Assembly (NCBI RefSeq): GCF_035594125.1 | Contig: NC_087190.1 | Location: 8,605,104-8,669,103, forward strand | Reading direction: 5' to 3' | DNA length: 64,000 bases | From: Scylla paramamosain | Lineage: Eukaryota > Arthropoda > Malacostraca > Decapoda > Portunidae | Shown here: positions 42,278 to 54,817 of the stretch, piece after piece | How the letters are laid out: every line of letters begins with the position of its first letter | Position numbering within the stretch: the first letter of the stretch is position 1 | The notes under the pieces: generated by a model | What the model was told of the DNA's origin: nothing | Seen by the model: the letters and a program-made list of their open reading frames with translations, nothing else | Database searches by the model: none | Translations under genes and position numbers: made by a program

Positions 42278-45200
42278 CGTTTCAGGGTTTTTGAGCTGCT
42301 AACGTACCAATATGCAACATTTCATACAAAACAAAAAGAAAAACATTATCAAAAACAAGTATTTTGATTTTTTTTAAGCTTATTGCGTACATAAACACGA
42401 AAATGCATAAAAAGTACCCTATATGGGAAAACGGAAAAAAATAAATAAAATTACAAGAACCGTGTATTATCAGTGGTTTTGAGCTTCTTAGATAGTAAAA
42501 CGGTAAAACGCATAAGTGGCACTATATATGTAGAAACAGGACAATATTATCAAGAGCATGTATTTTGAATGTATTTCACGTTGTTAGGTACCAAAACGCC
42601 AAATTCCAAGCAAAGCACACTATATGGAAAAAGGAAATGAGATTTCCAGAGACGTGTCTTTTCAGTGTTTATAAGGCTCCAAAACACTAACAAAGCATAG
42701 AAAGCACCTTATATGGGAAAACAAAACATTATCTTTTTGGTAATGTGTGATGAAACGCATGCAAAATACCCTTTATTGAAAATCATGATTATGTATAAAA
42801 AAAAAAAAAGTATTTTGAGTCTTTTGAGATTGTAACGTAGAAAAACGGCAAAAATTCATGGAAAATAACCTATATGGGGTAACGAAAGAAGATTACGAGA
42901 AACGTGTATTATGAGTGTTTTCAAACTTAGGTTAAAAAAAAAAAACGCAAAAAAAAAAAAACATTACCCAAAACGTGTATTTTGAGTGTTTTTCACATTG
43001 TTAGATATCAAAAAGCTAAAACATATGCAAAATCCCCCATATGAGCAAACGAAACGAAATTTCTAGAAATGTGTTTTATGGGTATTTATGGAACGTTTTA
43101 CCCATAAAACGCTAAAATGCATGGAATTCAACCTATATGGGATTACAAATGAACATTACCAAAAACACATTTAAATATCACTTTTTTTTTTTTTACTTTT
43201 TAATATTTTGTGTGTATTTCACATTGTTAGGTACCAAATCAAAATGCATACAGAGCCCAAAATATGGGGAAACAAAGCAAAATTTCAAGAATTGTTTTTT
43301 TTTTTTTTGAGTGTTTATGAGCTTATTAGGCACCAAAACGATAAAAGGCACACTATATTGAAAAAAAAGAAGCTACCCAGAACATATATTTCAGCTGTTT
43401 TGAGGTACTTTTGTAACAAAAGGCGAAAGCACTTGTAAGACATGTAGGAAAGAGAATAACTAAAAAAAAAAAAAAAAAAAGCATTTTGAGGGTTATGCAG
43501 CTTGTTTCGTACAGAAACGCGAAAATACAGCAACCTACCTTATATGAGGAAAAGAAAAACAAGACGAGAAACGTGTATTATGAGTGTCTTTGAGCTTCTT
43601 TTTCTACCAAAACGCTAAAATTCATGAATAGCACTGCATATGGAGAAAGAGAATAACATTACCAAAACGCAAAAATGGATTCAAAGAATCATATATAGGG
43701 TAATGAAACAAGATTTTCCCTTCCCAAAAAGTGTCTTTTGCGTGCATCAAAACACTAAAAATTATGGAAAACACCTGATATGGGAAAAGAAAACATTACC
43801 AAAAACAGCTACTTACGAGACAAAACGCAAAATCGCAAGTAAAACATCCTTTATGGAAAATCAAAATAACATTACGAAAAAAAAGTATTCTAAATGTTTT
43901 TGATGTTTTTACGTAGTAAAATGCCAAAATGCATGAAAAGTAACCTATATGGGGAAAGTAAAAGACATTACGAGAAACGTGTATTACGAGAGTTTTTGAA
44001 CAGTTAGGTATCAAAACACCAACACGCATGAATACCACTCCATATGGAACAACATTACCAAAAACCTGTATTTTGAGTGTTTTCATATTATTAGGTATCA
44101 AAACACCAATATACGAGTATACACAAATTGCCAGAAAAGGTTTTTTGCAATTTTTTTTTTGAGTTACTAGCTAAAACACAAGATCGCAAGCAAAAACACC
44201 ATTTATGAGAAAAAAAAAAAAAGAATAACCGCGAAAAAAAAACAAAAAAATTAAATGTTGAACAACATTACCAAAAACATGTATTTTGAGTGTTTTTGAT
44301 ATTGTTAGGTATCAAAACGCCAAATTACACTTAAGTAAATAGGGACACGAAACGATATTACCAGAAAAAATGCAATTTTTATTTTTTTTTTTTGAATGTG
44401 TTAAGCAACAAAATGCTAAAAACAATAAAATTCACCCTATATAAGAATAAAAAAAAAAATCAGAAAAACGTGTCTTTGGAGTGTTTTGAGCTTCTTTATT
44501 ACCGAAACGTAAAACGCAGGCAAATTACACTTTTATGGAGAAACAGAATAACATTACAAAGAAAACAAGTATTTTTAGTGTTTTTGAGCTTGTTACGTAG
44601 AAAAAAAAATGCATTAAAAGTACCCTTTGTGGGAATCGAAAAGATAGGAGAAACGTGTAATATGAGTGTTTCTGATCTTTATAGGTATCAAAACGCTTTA
44701 ACGTATTTCTAGAAATCTATATGTAGAAACAGAACAACTTTATTAAAAATGTGTATTTTGAGAATATTTCACATTCTTATGTACCAAAAAGACAAACTGT
44801 ATGCAAAGGATCCCATATTGGGAAAGGAACAATATTTCCAGAAACGTGTTTTTTAAGTGTATTTGAGCGTGCTAGGAAGCAAAACACTAAAAAGCCCGGA
44901 GAACACAATATGAAAAAAAAAAAAACTAAAACGTCTCTTGAATGTTTTTGAGCTACTTACGAACTATAACGTAAAAACGCAGGCAAAACATCCATTATGG
45001 AGAAACATAATAATATTTCCAAAAACAAACATTTTGAGTGTTTTTGAGACTGTTGCGTAGAAAACCGCCAAAATGAATGGAAAATATATGAGGAAACGAA
45101 AAGACACTACAAGAAACGTGTCATAAGTGTTTTTTTTTTTAGCTATTTGTGTATCAAAACGGTAATACACATGAATAGCACTGTATATGGAGAAATAGAA

Positions 45201-45918
45201 CATTATTAGGAAAAGAGATGTATTTTGAGCATATTTTACATTATTAGGTAGCAAAACACACACAAAAAAATGCATACAAAGCACAATATAGCGGGGAAAG
45301 GAAATATATTTCTAGAAACGTGTGTTTTGAGTGCTCATGAGTGTGTTAGACACCAATATCGAAAAAAAAAAATCACAGAAAACACCCTCTATGGGAAAAC
45401 AAAATAACTTTACAAAAAATACGTATTTCACTGTTTTTTGTCCTACCAAAACGCAAAAACACATGGAAAACTTCCTTTAAAGAAAAAAGTATAACATTAC
45501 CAAAAACAACTATTTTATTTTATTTATTTATTATTTATTTATTTATTTATTTTTTGCTTCTTACGTATAGAAACGCCAAAACGCATGGAAAGTACTGTAT
45601 AAGGTAAACGAAAGAACATTACGGGAATTGTATATAATGAGTGTTTTTGAGCTCCTTGGGTACGAAAACGCTAAAACGCATAAATAAAACTTTACATGGT
45701 GAAATAGAACAATATTACCAAAAACGTGTAATTTGTGTGTATTTTACATTGTTAGATACCAAAACGCCAAAACGCATCCATAGCACTCTGTATGGGGAAA
45801 GGAAACGAAATTGTGAAAACATATCTTTTGAGTGTTTTATGAAAGTGCTAGGCACCAAAACGAAAAAAAAAAAAATAAATAAATAAATAAAAAAAAAAAA
45901 AAACGGAAAACCTCATAT

Positions 45919-46597
45919 TGTTCCAGAGTGGTTTTGAATTATCAATTACCGCTGGACACTGTTCATTAGTTTCTTACCTTTGTATAATAGGTAAAGTCAC
46001 TCTTGGTGAGTTTTTGTGGTTTTCACGTGAATGTCAAAAGGTGAATGTATAAAAATAGGTATATTTAGATATATGTACAGAGTTCTGAAGAAGGGTGTGG
46101 CGCGTACGGGACAACGGATGTCCTCTGCGTGGTACAGCGTTACACCCTAGCAAGAGACTGCCGAAGCCGGCACAAGGGACGCTTAGCGCCTTCAAAAAGT
46201 GCTGACAGTAGAAATAGGGGCGGGTTGACCGCACTCACAGTACATGTATATATTCATAATTATAACTCTCTAATTACATAAATAAGGCAAGGAATAAGCT
46301 ACTTCTAGCTAAGAGTAATACATGCCTAAATACATTAGGGAGAGATTAAATATGGAGAATACTTAGATACTATAATGTAGGTGCTACCGATTACTTATCG
46401 ATGGCAATAAAAGGAGTATGGAAAGTTCCATGGTGTGTGTGTGACGTAGGGTGGCGTGATCATATCCGCCCCACCCTTATGCGCCAACACCCACTATCTA
46501 CACTTATGCATATATGTATACATACTCTTATATTGCTAATCAGGCAAGGCATTATAAATACAATACATATTATTATTAATTATGTGACACCGTTACA
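45919..46597. mobile_element. Solo LTR with 4-bp target duplication
   Basis: 679 bp from TGTTCCAGAG to ACCGTTACA, flanked by ATAT at 45915-45918 and 46598-46601. Deleting it rejoins a normal satellite monomer (CCTCATAT + ATGG). TG...CA ends, length and 4-bp duplication fit a Gypsy-type LTR left by LTR-LTR recombination. Which orientation is sense is not decided. Confidence 0.75.
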
Positions 46598-47400
46598 ATA
46601 TATGGTAAAAAAAAAAAAACATTACCAAAAACGTGCCTTTATAGATTTTTTGAACTAAGTACGTTCTAAAACAATGAATCGTATGGAAAAATATCCCTGT
46701 ATGGGGAAACAGAATAACTTTACCCAAAATGAATATTTTGAGTGTTTTTGAGCTTATTTCGTAGAAAAATGCAAAAATACATGCAAACTACTCAATATCG
46801 GGAAAGGAAAAGACTACCTGAAACGTGAGAGCTTTTGAGCTTCTTAGGTAACAAACTGCTAATCGTATGAATTGCAGTCTATATCGAGGAAAGAAGAATA
46901 TTACCAAACACGTGTATTTTGATTTTTTTTCTCTACACATTATTAGGAACGAAAATCCCAAAATATCTTCAAAGACCTTTATATGGGGAAACGAAAGAAT
47001 ATTACCAGAAATGTGTATTTTCAGTGTTTCCAGCGTGTTATACACGAAAACGAAAAAAAAAAAAATTCTAGAGAAAAAGCGTGTCTTTTAAGGGTTTAAG
47101 ATAATTCTACGCCTAAAACGCTAAAACGCATGCAAAACACAGTTCATGTAACATGAACTGTTCATGTAACCCAATCTGACCTAACAAATATTTTGAGTGC
47201 TCTTGAGCTTTTTACATAGAAAAACGTCAAAAATCAATGCAAAGTACCCTATATAGTGAAACAAAAAGAAATTATAAGAATCATGTATTATAAGTGTTTT
47301 TGAGCTTCTTACGAAAACGCGTTTAATACCACTCTATATGGAGAAATATAATAACATTACCAAAAACAATTAATTTCAATATTTTTCAGCTTGTTACATA

Positions 47401-47588
47401 TTCCTAATGTCTTTCTTCTTTTTGCTTTCTTTTAATTTTTCCATTCTCCTTTTCACTCTTCCTCCTTTTCTTATCATATTTTTCCTCATCCCAGCCTCCA
47501 CTCTCCTCTTCCTATTCTCAGTTGCCCTTTACCTTTTTCACTGTTCTCTTGCTCTTTTTTTTCCTCCCATTCTCTTTTCCACCTTTCA

Positions 47589-47670
<82 letters not shown>

Positions 47671-47839
47671 GCTTCCTTTCCCACCATTCCTTCTAGTATT
47701 TTGCTCTTATTGTCTTTCCTCCCTCTTTCAGTCACCACCACCATCACCACCACCACCATCATCATCACCACCACCACCACCACCACCATAAGACAAAAGG
47801 AAGTTTGTGAGAGACTCTGAGATAACGTAAAGTCAGTGT

Positions 47840-47928
<89 letters not shown>

Positions 47929-48422
47929 TTCATTTTGCCTCATTGCTGCAAGGACATACGTGGAAGACAGAAAAAACTGAGGATGGATGGAAATAAGTTA
48001 CCTCATTACCTCCACTTTATCTCCACTTTTCATATAAATGCAACAGAATAACATGAAATCTTTTACACCAACGTAAAAAAAAAAGTTTCATATTTTCATT
48101 CTTCCTTTCTTCCTTCCATATTAATTTCCTCATCTTTCTTCATGTGAATTTTGTAGTTTTTTTTCTTCTTTGTCTATTTTTTTTATTTACTAACATACTG
48201 CTTTATTTTCTCATGTTTTATTTTCTTTATATGCTCCTTTATTATTCTGTTATTTACATTACGGCTTTTCCTCATTCTCAGAAACCCTTCACGTCAACCA
48301 GCCCCAGCAAAATAATACTTTTCCACAAGCCATACAAAGATGAGTTCGTGGGACAACACTGTCCTACACCTTTGCCTATTGTTTTTTTTTTTTTTCCAGG
48401 ACACACCCTCTCCCTCCCCTGT

Positions 48423-48485
<63 letters not shown>

Positions 48486-49003
48486 TGTGTTCTTTCCTAC
48501 CTAGTCCATACTCGCCTCAAGTCTCTATCGGGTCTACTAGAGAGGTGGTGATTAATATTTAGAGGTATACAATAGAGGCTGAACCGAGCATATTTTTTGG
48601 GAGCGTTTGTGGAGTTTAATTACCTGTTCGTGGAGTAAAAACAAGGACAAAGGGTACTTCAATATACTGCCTAAAACATGTATGAGTATGCCGTGTTTTG
48701 AGAGTGGTTGGGGTGGCCGTGGTGGTGAAGCAACAAGGGAATATTGAATTAAGGATAGGGGGACCACATAAGAACACAAAAGAGCACAAAGGAAGAACAA
48801 TCATCAGTAGATGTGTTAGCCAATTAGAGGCTTAAACTACAGTGTCAGATGTTAAGCGAGAGCCAACATTGTAGAGGAGGAAGAGGAGAAGGAGAAAGGA
48901 AAACAGAAAGAGAAAGAGAAAGAGAAAGAGGAAGAGGAAGAGGATACTAACGGACGATCTGTTTAAGATAATGCTTTTCCCTTTCATGAAAAAAAACATG
49001 ACT

Positions 49004-49046
<43 letters not shown>

Positions 49047-49382
49047 CACGAAAAATAAACCTTCATTAAAACATTTTCATTGATATTCTCGGAGTCATAA
49101 GGAGGCTGACAAAGAGCCTTTCAGTGGCACACGAGGCAGCATACTTAGGTAACTTCGCGGGCGGCGGCTCAGACTCAGACGCCGCGGCAATACAACGGTG
49201 CTCAAGTTTGTCGAATGAGAAACTTCGTGTTGACAAGAGCACCTTCGTGAAGCGACTTGGCCAGGTGAAGGATATCTACCTGGCGGATGTTAAATACGGA
49301 CCCCCCCCCACACACACACACCTAACGAAGAAAGCTTCCTCCACGAAAATTTCACACGAAACCATTAATCTCAAAATATTCC
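47401..49382. other. Unique and microsatellite-rich sequence, no gene recognised
   Basis: Contains (CT)n 47591-47668, a CAC/ATC trinucleotide run 47729-47790, (GA)n 47844-47925, (GT)n 48427-48490, GAAAGA/GAGGAA repeats 48904-48944 and (CA)n 49006-49046. Around 49120-49300 is a GC-richer open stretch (MAHEAAYLGNFAGGG...) that I do not recognise and do not call a gene. Confidence 0.7.
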
Positions 49383-49800
49383 CCTAACCTACCCCACCCC
49401 AACCTGACGCAACCTAACCTCAACCCAAACCATCCCATCCCATCCCATCCCAACCCAATTCAATCCATCTCGATCTAACCCGACCCCACTTATCTCAACC
49501 CAACCCCACTTATTTCAACCTAACCCAACTTACTTTAACCTAACCCAACTTAACTCAACCTAAACCAACCCAACCCAACCCAACCCAACTTCTTAACCTA
49601 AATTAATCCAATCCAATTCAATCTTACCTAACCCAACGAACCCAAACTTATCTCGACCTAACCCAAATCAGCCCATCCCAACTTATGTTAACGTAACCCA
49701 ACCCAACTCAAATTTATTTCAACCTAAGCCAGACCAACTAAACCAAACCAACCCAACAAAATCCAAACACACCCAAACCAAACCAAACCAAACCAAACTT
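49383..49800. repeat. Degenerate telomere-like pentamer tract (CCTAA/CCCAA)
   Basis: About 420 bp of diverged 5-bp units, mostly CCTAA, CCCAA, CCATC and TTCAA variants on this strand (the C-rich complement of arthropod TTAGG). Units are rarely perfect for more than three in a row, so it is an old interstitial telomere-like tract or a related simple satellite. Confidence 0.75.
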
Positions 49801-49890
49801 ATCAAGGGAGGTTTAATTATTTGAGGGAAAGAAACCTTGTGGGTGGAATGAACGCAGAAAAGCACTTAATGAGCTTAAGGAGGAACTTTA

Positions 49891-49935
49891 TGACACACAC
49901 GCACACACACATGCGCATGCGTATACGCACACGCA

Positions 49936-50021
<86 letters not shown>
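49891..50021. repeat. (AC)n microsatellite with GC variants
   Basis: AC repeats with ACGC and ATGC variants in the first half and pure CA in the second half. Confidence 0.97.
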
Positions 50022-50022
<1 letters not shown>

Positions 50023-50281
50023 GAACAAACAACGGCGGACACTGGGGACAATTTGACTCGGTGATGTTAACGTCCCCCTCCCTTGTCCCCAAAGCTACTG
50101 ACGGGGAGAAGCGCCCCCCAGGGAAATCACATCGGGCAGGGAAAGGTTCCTGAGTATCCTAAGCTTAGAACAAGGGGCTCCAGAGGGCGCTGGGAAGGGA
50201 GGAACAGGAAGAGGCATGGCAAGAGAAATGGGGAAAAGGAAAACTGTACGGATGTAGTGATTAATGATGAGGTGTGTGCGT

Positions 50282-50545
50282 GTTTCATTCAGTCACCTAG
50301 TCGTCTCCTGGTCACCCAGCCAGTCGTTCCCTACGGAAAGAGCTCAGAGCTCATACTGACCGATCTTCGGGTAGGACTGAGACCACTCACACACCACACA
50401 CCAGGACAGCGAGGGCATAACCCCTGGGGTTATATCCTGTACCTACTTGCAGCTAGGTGAACAGTAAGATTTGCCTCGCCGCGCCTGGGACTCGAACCCA
50501 GGCTTTCTCGGATGTGAACCGAGCGTGCTGACCACTACATTACGC

Positions 50546-50549
<4 letters not shown>
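50282..50549 (-). mobile_element. tRNA-derived SINE (tRNA-Val-like head)
   Basis: The minus strand from about 50549 has TAATGTAGTGGTCAGCACGC (A-box region), an anticodon arm CTCGG-TTCACAT-CCGAG (CAC, valine-like) and GGGTTCGAGTCCC (B box). A tRNA-unrelated body follows, ending near 50282 (AACGACTGGCTGGGTGACC). Head pairing is imperfect in the acceptor stem. The body pattern is one I associate with decapod SINEs. A (GT)n tract (50546-50587) lies directly at its 5' end. Confidence 0.72.
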
Positions 50550-50587
<38 letters not shown>

Positions 50588-50590
<3 letters not shown>

Positions 50591-51428
50591 CTATCCTCCA
50601 GCACTTTAACAGTAAGAAGGACAAAGCTACTACCTTAATCTTTACCTGTATTTCTACCTCCACCTATACCTGTCATACCCGCCACTCCACTACTATCCGT
50701 CTGCCACCTGTCCCGACACTCACCTGTTAGAGGGACAAAGCTTCCTACCTTAACCTTCACCTGTACATATCCTGCCCATCACTCCACCACTAGCCGTCTG
50801 CCACCTCTCCCTCCGCTCACCCTCACTCGTCCCTCACGCCGAAACTTCCACGTCAGAGCTCGCAAGTCTTTAAAAGTTCCACCCCTGAATAATATATTTA
50901 GAAAGCGTAAAGCGTATTCTTTTTAACATTTATGATTATTTCGTGGATCTAACTATTTGTGAGTTTGTAGTTCATATATTTTTTTAGTAGTAGTCGTGGT
51001 GGTGGTGGTGGTGGTGGTGTTGGTGTTGGTGTTGGTGTTGTTGGTGGTGGCGGCGGCGGCGAAGGCGGCGGCGACGGCGGCGGCGATAAATAAAGACAAA
51101 GAATGAACAAAGAGCAGCAGACTTATTGGTTTTTTATGAGACAGTTGATGATTACACTGTTTAACAAAGTGAGAAATGAATGATGGTAATAACGAAGGCT
51201 CCTCACTATACAGTCAAGATGGAGGATAGTGATGATTACAGCGATGGTGCATCAAAGCATAAAGTAGATTATAGAATATTACTGTACTTATTCAGAAAAC
51301 TCAAGAGATGGTTGTTCCTTGACTGTGAGTGTAGAAGAAAAGCTGACTTGGTAATCAGGCCCACTCTCCCTTATTAAAGTTTCCCTTCCTTCCTTCCTCC
51401 CTGCCTGCCTGCCTGCCTCCATGCCAGC
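50588..51428. other. Presumed intronic sequence with GGT/GGC repeat
   Basis: About 840 bp upstream of the channel exon. It holds a GGT/GGC trinucleotide run at 50996-51087 and a CTGC/CTTC pyrimidine tract (51380-51420) leading into the exon acceptor. No other exon is recognised. Confidence 0.6.
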
Positions 51429-51665
51429 CTTCGTGTTCTGCGCCCTGCTGGAGTTCACCTTCGTCAACTACCTGTGGCGCCGCCCCCAGATGGAGCTCCG
51501 TCTGAGAGGAGGCTCTAACGGCATCTCGGAACCGGCTTCCCCACGCCACATAAGTCCCCCAGCGCCATGGCCAGCAACACGAAGGTCAAGATCAGCCAGG
51601 CGGGCAGCGGCGGAGCAGTGGTCACCACCCCTGGCAGCAACCCTCCTGGAGGAAGCTCAGACACC
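51429..51665 (+). CDS. Cys-loop ligand-gated anion channel, TM3 exon (partial gene)
   Basis: The exon lies between a pyrimidine-rich acceptor (CCATGCCAG) and donor GTACGA. It starts FVFCALLEFTFVNYLWRR, which is the third membrane segment of a Cys-loop receptor of the glycine/histamine/GABA-gated chloride channel type, and runs into the large cytoplasmic loop. The frame that encodes TM3 is one base out of register with the frame (ASNTKVKISQAGSGG, from 51570) that joins the next exon in phase, so there is a frameshift between about 51510 and 51566 or an assembly error. The extracellular ligand-binding domain, TM1 and TM2 are not in the 4 kb upstream. They probably lie beyond the satellite or outside the window. 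The exact receptor subtype cannot be fixed from this piece. Confidence 0.75.
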
Positions 51666-52226
51666 GTACGAATCCCCAAAACACTTTTTATTAATTTTCT
51701 TGATAAGTTTTCTCCTCCCTGAAGCCTTCTTTTGTAGCATACTAAGTATCGCGAAGATTTTAAAAACTTTCTTAACTCTTCCTCATCTCTGAAGCTTTTT
51801 TGTACCTTGTATACGTCCTGCAAGGAATTTTTTGCTTAAAGTCTTGTGTTTCGTCAGTGTAGTTGTATTTCGTGCCCACACAGGCCTTGCTTTCTTTGTC
51901 TTGCCTCTTATGGTTATTTTTTCTTTTTTACCAGAGGCTTAATTTGCATTTATAAATATTTTTAACATTTTTAAGTATCGCTAATTTTTCCTGTTTTTTT
52001 TTTTTCTTTTTCATGCCAAATAGGATATCCATGTAAGACACCTGCAATAAGTTATTAGTTTAGTGATCATTCATATACATATAAGTGGACACAGAATGAA
52101 ATGGTCTTTTCACTTTTCTCGTAATAAAGCATCTCACTCTCTTCTCGAGCATAGGCTTTATTTTTTCCCTCCTGAAGGTGCTGTAAGATATGCGTCACTA
52201 ACACGGCCTCTTCCTCTGTGTGACAG

Positions 52227-52406
52227 CTGAAGGGTGGCTCCTCCCCGTGCCAGGAGGACCCGGCGCAGTCCACGGCCCAGATCGTGCGAGCCTTCAAGCA
52301 ATCCAACAAGATCAAGGCCCGGCAGATCGACGAGTACGACCGCGGCCTCTTCCCTCTCCTCTTCGGCCTCTTCAACATCTTCTACTGGTGCTACTACATG
52401 CTCTAG
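52227..52406 (+). CDS. Cys-loop ligand-gated anion channel, terminal TM4 exon
   Basis: The exon begins after a CTGTGTGACAG acceptor and has 59 codons plus TAG. It contains the end of the cytoplasmic loop (SNKIKARQIDEYDRG) and the fourth membrane helix LFPLLFGLFNIFYW, ending CYYML. The KxRxIDxYxRxLFP...FNxxYW pattern is the standard C-terminus of invertebrate Cys-loop chloride channels. It joins in phase 0 to the end of the 51429-51665 exon over a 561-bp intron (GT-AG). The protein would sit in the plasma membrane as a pentameric ligand-gated chloride channel subunit. GC-rich codon use here contrasts with all the AT-rich surroundings. Confidence 0.82.
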   Translation: MKGGSSPCQEDPAQSTAQIVRAFKQSNKIKARQIDEYDRGLFPLLFGLFNIFYWCYYML

Positions 52407-54623
52407 GTCCTCTCCCTCGCCTTCATCTCCTTCTCCTCAACGTCAATGACTCGGAAAAGAAGAAAATTTCAATTCTAACTCTTCGCTTCCAAATCCAAAT
52501 ATCGGGTCAAGTTTGCGAGTTGTGATTCCCGGCGTGAGACACTCGCGGCGGTGAGCGAGGCCACACCCGCGGGACGGAGGTGAGGTGGCGGGAGGCATAC
52601 CTGTGGCTGCATGGGTATGAACTGTGATTTGCTGAGGCTTTTGTGGCTGAGTGGCAATGAATACTGAGTGAATACTTCAATGTGATGCTGCGGCTCGCGG
52701 AGATCCTGGAGGACGGCACGAGACCCAGTGAGGCAGGTCGCCCCCACGCGGAGGGAACCGCAGGTGGGCGAGCCCGGGTCACGAAAGCAACTACATTCTT
52801 ATTCTAGATTCATAGATATTTTTGTATAAAAATACGTCACTTAATCTGCCTCCTGGATCTTCTTATCTCTGGTGCGCGTTTCTGTCTTCACTCCCACAGA
52901 TGTTTGTGTGTGATGAAGACAAGTATTATATGGACTATTTGTTAGCGTTAAGGTGCAGCGGCCCGAGCCGGGGACAGCAAGCCCGGTGGTGGTGCGGGCC
53001 CCGGCGGGCAGGGCTTGGCGTGGCAGCAATGGTGGTGAAGCTGCGACAGCTGCGAGGTGACGGCCCGCCACACCTGGCCACCGCGTCCCTGCTGTCCCCG
53101 CCCCGCGGCTCCCGGCACACTATACATAAGCTTTATTATTCATGTCAGATTTAGCATAAGCAAGAGTCGCTCCGCCACGCCCCAAACTCTCTCAACACCC
53201 CCTGACAAGAGCCAGACCGATACGCTTGTATGCATGTATGTGTCGAAACACTTATATATATACACATATATATGCATACGTGTTAGGAGCAAACATACAC
53301 ATACTGTGCATAATTCCCGCAATGTTGTAAAATATTTGATGCATAATACATAAATATCAAAATATATTATACACAAATCTATGTACATTAGCTATACTGT
53401 AATGGTGACGGTGTGTGTGTCGCCCCAAGGCGTGGGTGTCTGTGGTGCTGCACGTGTGTCGGGCGCCGGCCAGCGGCATGACGCCCGAGGCTCGCCAGGC
53501 CACGACAGAATCACAATTTGGCATTTCTTGGCAGGCGGTGGACGCACGCGGCGCCCCGCTGGTTGTGTGGCAGCCGCGGTCCCTGCGGGAGAAAAACCAA
53601 CAGCCTCAGTGATCCAGCGGTGGACGCGACGCTCCTCACGATGCCCGATTCAACAAAGTAGCCAGACCGAGCCGCTACACCGCCATGCCCTCCCAAGAGC
53701 GGCTTCCCACACGCCGCCGCTCAAAGAAGTTGCCGCGGCGTGACTTGGGCGGCGCGCTGCGTGGTGCATTGAGGATCCTCATTACCTGGAGAGAAACTGT
53801 TATACTAATTATTTTGAAATATCTATTTTCACTAGACGTGATAGGATAATTTTGGCAGTATTTGCACCAAGAGCGTGGCAGGCGGGGCTAGGCTGGACAG
53901 AGCACAGCTGTACATAATATTCTACATTCTAAAGAGGACAGCCACTGTCAGTCGTTCACGTGCCCGTCCACTTGCCCCGCCGCGCCCGCCCAGTGAGACC
54001 CTGCATAGGGTGCTGTACATAGTCATCGCTTAAGGCGCTACCACATGGCCCACGACTTCCTTCAACACGTCCAGGAAAACATTACCGATGATCGGAGATG
54101 AGGCAACAAATTAGCGCAAGGTGAGAACGTTACGTGGTGTGCACGTCAAGGACCAAGCCTTGTCCCAAGGGCGCTAAGGTCACGTGGGAACCAATCTGGT
54201 GCGATATCAGCACTGTTACATCTTTAACATCTCTGATCAAATCGAGACGCTACAAAGGGAAGGCGCCAATGATCTGTACTGTGCACCGGCACGCCGTAAT
54301 AAGGAAACGCTTGCTACTGTGTAATCTAACTGATCCCATTGTACAAAATAATCCGTAATAAGTTCAATCAAGCTGCACGTCAACCACCAGGTGTGCTTGG
54401 GCCCGCACTGTGTTATGGACAACACCGTAATGTCAAAGGTAACGTTCCGCAGCGTGCCATCACCTTGGTGGACACGCGGTCACGGGCGTGACGTCACGAT
54501 TTTCGACGCGTGCACCCGAATGTTGCCCCGCTCACTGGACGGTTCAAGGAAAGACGCCCCGTGTAATAGCCCCTTTAGTAAACGCGGCTTCCGGCGGCCT
54601 GCCTGCACCCTTCCCCCTGCTCC
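52407..54623. other. Downstream region of the channel gene, GC-rich, no further exon certain
   Basis: Probably 3' UTR and flanking DNA. Two CpG-rich stretches (52520-53120 and 53410-53760) give open frames on several strands, as GC-rich DNA does. I see no domain in them. No clear AATAAA signal directly follows the stop. Confidence 0.5.
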
Positions 54624-54817
54624 ACTCAAACATAACATCCCCATCTAACCTAACCTAACCTAACCTAACCTAACCTAATCTAACCTAACCTAACCTAACC
54701 TAATGCTACTGATACATATAAATGTTTTCCCCGGCACTACACTAGTTTCACTTTTAGGCTAACCTAGTTAGGTTAGGTTAGGTTAGGTTAGGTTAGATGG
54801 GGATGTTATGTTTGAGT
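54624..54817. repeat. Fold-back element carrying TTAGG telomere-type repeats
   Basis: The left arm begins ACTCAAACATAACATCCCC (54624) followed by CTAAC pentamers to about 54710. The right arm is GTTAG pentamers from about 54767 followed by GGGGATGTTATGTTTGAGT ending 54817. The outer 26 bases of each arm are exact reverse complements and the pentamer tracts pair as well. The centre is about 60 bp of unique sequence. Confidence 0.9.

Larger units (their letters stand above)
39345..47400 (+). repeat. Satellite array block VII (forward)
   Basis: Forward monomers up to about 47400, where CT-rich unique sequence begins. The first kilobase resembles 31780-32470 in direct orientation. It is interrupted by an AT-rich island (41415-42277) and a solo LTR (45919-46597). 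Confidence 0.88.

Noticed and set aside
49124..49387. GC-rich open frame MAHEAAYLGNFAGGG
   Set aside because: No recognised domain, it runs into a C-run/CA repeat, and there is no clear splice support.
50478..50549. Functional tRNA-Val gene
   Set aside because: Acceptor stem mispairs and a SINE body follows directly; better explained as a SINE head.
53381..53743. Possible further exon downstream of the channel gene
   Set aside because: Frames are open in several registers as expected for GC-rich DNA; weak splice sites and no domain.
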